From Bacteroidota bacterium (lineage in GTDB: Bacteria > Bacteroidota > Bacteroidia > Bacteroidales > Prolixibacteraceae): 5,803 nt of DNA. The translations under genes were made by a program, and so were the position numbers. Positions 5,489 to 5,803 of this stretch are shown in pieces. Below the pieces are notes generated by a model. The model worked only from the letters and a program-made list of their open reading frames with translations. It did no database searches and was not told the origin of the DNA. The stretch spans positions 1 through 5,803 of the forward strand of contig JABMPI010000778.1 of the NCBI GenBank assembly GCA_013203755.1. Reading direction: 5' to 3'. The first letter of the stretch is position 1, and each line of letters starts with the position of its first letter.

Positions 5489-5803
5489 CTAATCTATGGG
5501 TAAATCAACAGTTTCTGTTCTTTCAGTAGCAACATCCATATTTACAGTTTCAACCTCAACAAACTCCCTTTTCTTTCCGTTGGAAATAAGTGACCAAGCC
5601 ATAATAATACTTGTTGCAATAATTACAACAAACAAAACACCACTTTCAAATCCTTCCGTTCGCAACGATTCTGGAATAGCAAAAAACAATAATATTGAAA
5701 TTAGTCCTTTGGGAGCTATAAAAGTTTGTGGCATAGTATCCTTCTTTTCGATCACATAAAACAGTCCAAAACGAAGTAAATAGGTTACAAAAAGGAAAAT
5801 AAT
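5489..5803 (-). CDS. Cation:proton antiporter, C-terminal end (5' end outside window)
   Basis: The frame is open from the right edge to TAG at 5491-5489, giving 104 residues of a larger gene. An in-frame GTG at 5755 and an ATG at 5734 lie inside the gene and are not likely starts. The visible part is the end of a membrane protein: a helix (IIFLFVTYLLRFGLFYV, residues 1-17), then TFIAPKGLISILLFFAIPES (about 27-46), then a last helix (GVLFVVIIATSIIMAWSLI, about 55-73). A charged cytosolic-type tail of about 30 residues, rich in Glu, Val and Thr, follows. The APKGLISILLFFAIP segment is what I recall from the last part of CPA1/NhaP-like Na+(K+)/H+ antiporters, which exchange cations for protons across the inner membrane. 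The ion cannot be told from this fragment. It is the promoter-proximal visible gene of the minus-strand operon with the DUF2007 gene and dinB. Confidence 0.75.
   Translation of the reverse strand: MIFLFVTYLLRFGLFYVIEKKDTMPQTFIAPKGLISILLFFAIPESLRTEGFESGVLFVVIIATSIIMAWSLISNGKKREFVEVETVNMDVATERTETVDLPID

Noticed and set aside
5496..5759. 87-codon plus-strand open frame with Ile/Ser/Thr-rich product
   Set aside because: It is the mirror of the antiporter tail; the minus-strand frame has clear membrane helices and continues off the window.
1..5803. A new defence or mobile system
   Set aside because: No nuclease, toxin-antitoxin pair, recombinase, transposase, reverse transcriptase or spacer array is present; the genes are metabolic, transport and repair types.

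Overview
The window looks like AT-rich chromosomal DNA from a member of the phylum Bacteroidota, probably a polysaccharide-degrading lineage. The evidence is an S1 sulfatase beside a Tat-exported GH109-type enzyme, A/T-rich leaders without clear Shine-Dalgarno sequences, and an intergenic repeat built on CGCAAAG that I recall from Bacteroidota genomes. No closer placement is supported. There is no CRISPR array, insertion sequence, tRNA or rRNA.

Left half, plus strand (1-3630): the C-terminal two thirds or less of a sulfatase runs in from the left edge. It is followed by a complete Gfo/Idh/MocA-fold protein with GH109 (NAD-dependent alpha-N-acetylgalactosaminidase) motifs. A strong intrinsic terminator lies after that gene, then comes a secreted 447-residue protein, probably a beta-propeller of unknown function. 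The simplest reading is a small glycan-catabolism locus: sulfate removal, glycosidic cleavage of an amino-sugar end, and a secreted partner whose role is open.

Middle (3631-4005): a convergent intergenic region of about 375 bases. It holds a CGCAAAG-based palindromic repeat, a strong plus-strand terminator, a second weaker terminator-like hairpin and a short stretch with nothing recognisable.

Right half, minus strand (4006-5803, read right to left): the C-terminal end of a cation:proton antiporter, a DUF2007 protein with a split zinc ribbon, and a full DNA polymerase IV (dinB). The three are packed with gaps of a few bases or fewer and are probably one transcript whose promoter lies beyond the right edge. 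The functional link between the antiporter and the two downstream genes is not obvious. The most interesting points are the DUF2007/zinc-ribbon gene placed directly before dinB, the unassigned secreted propeller-like protein, and the layered structures in the convergent intergenic region.
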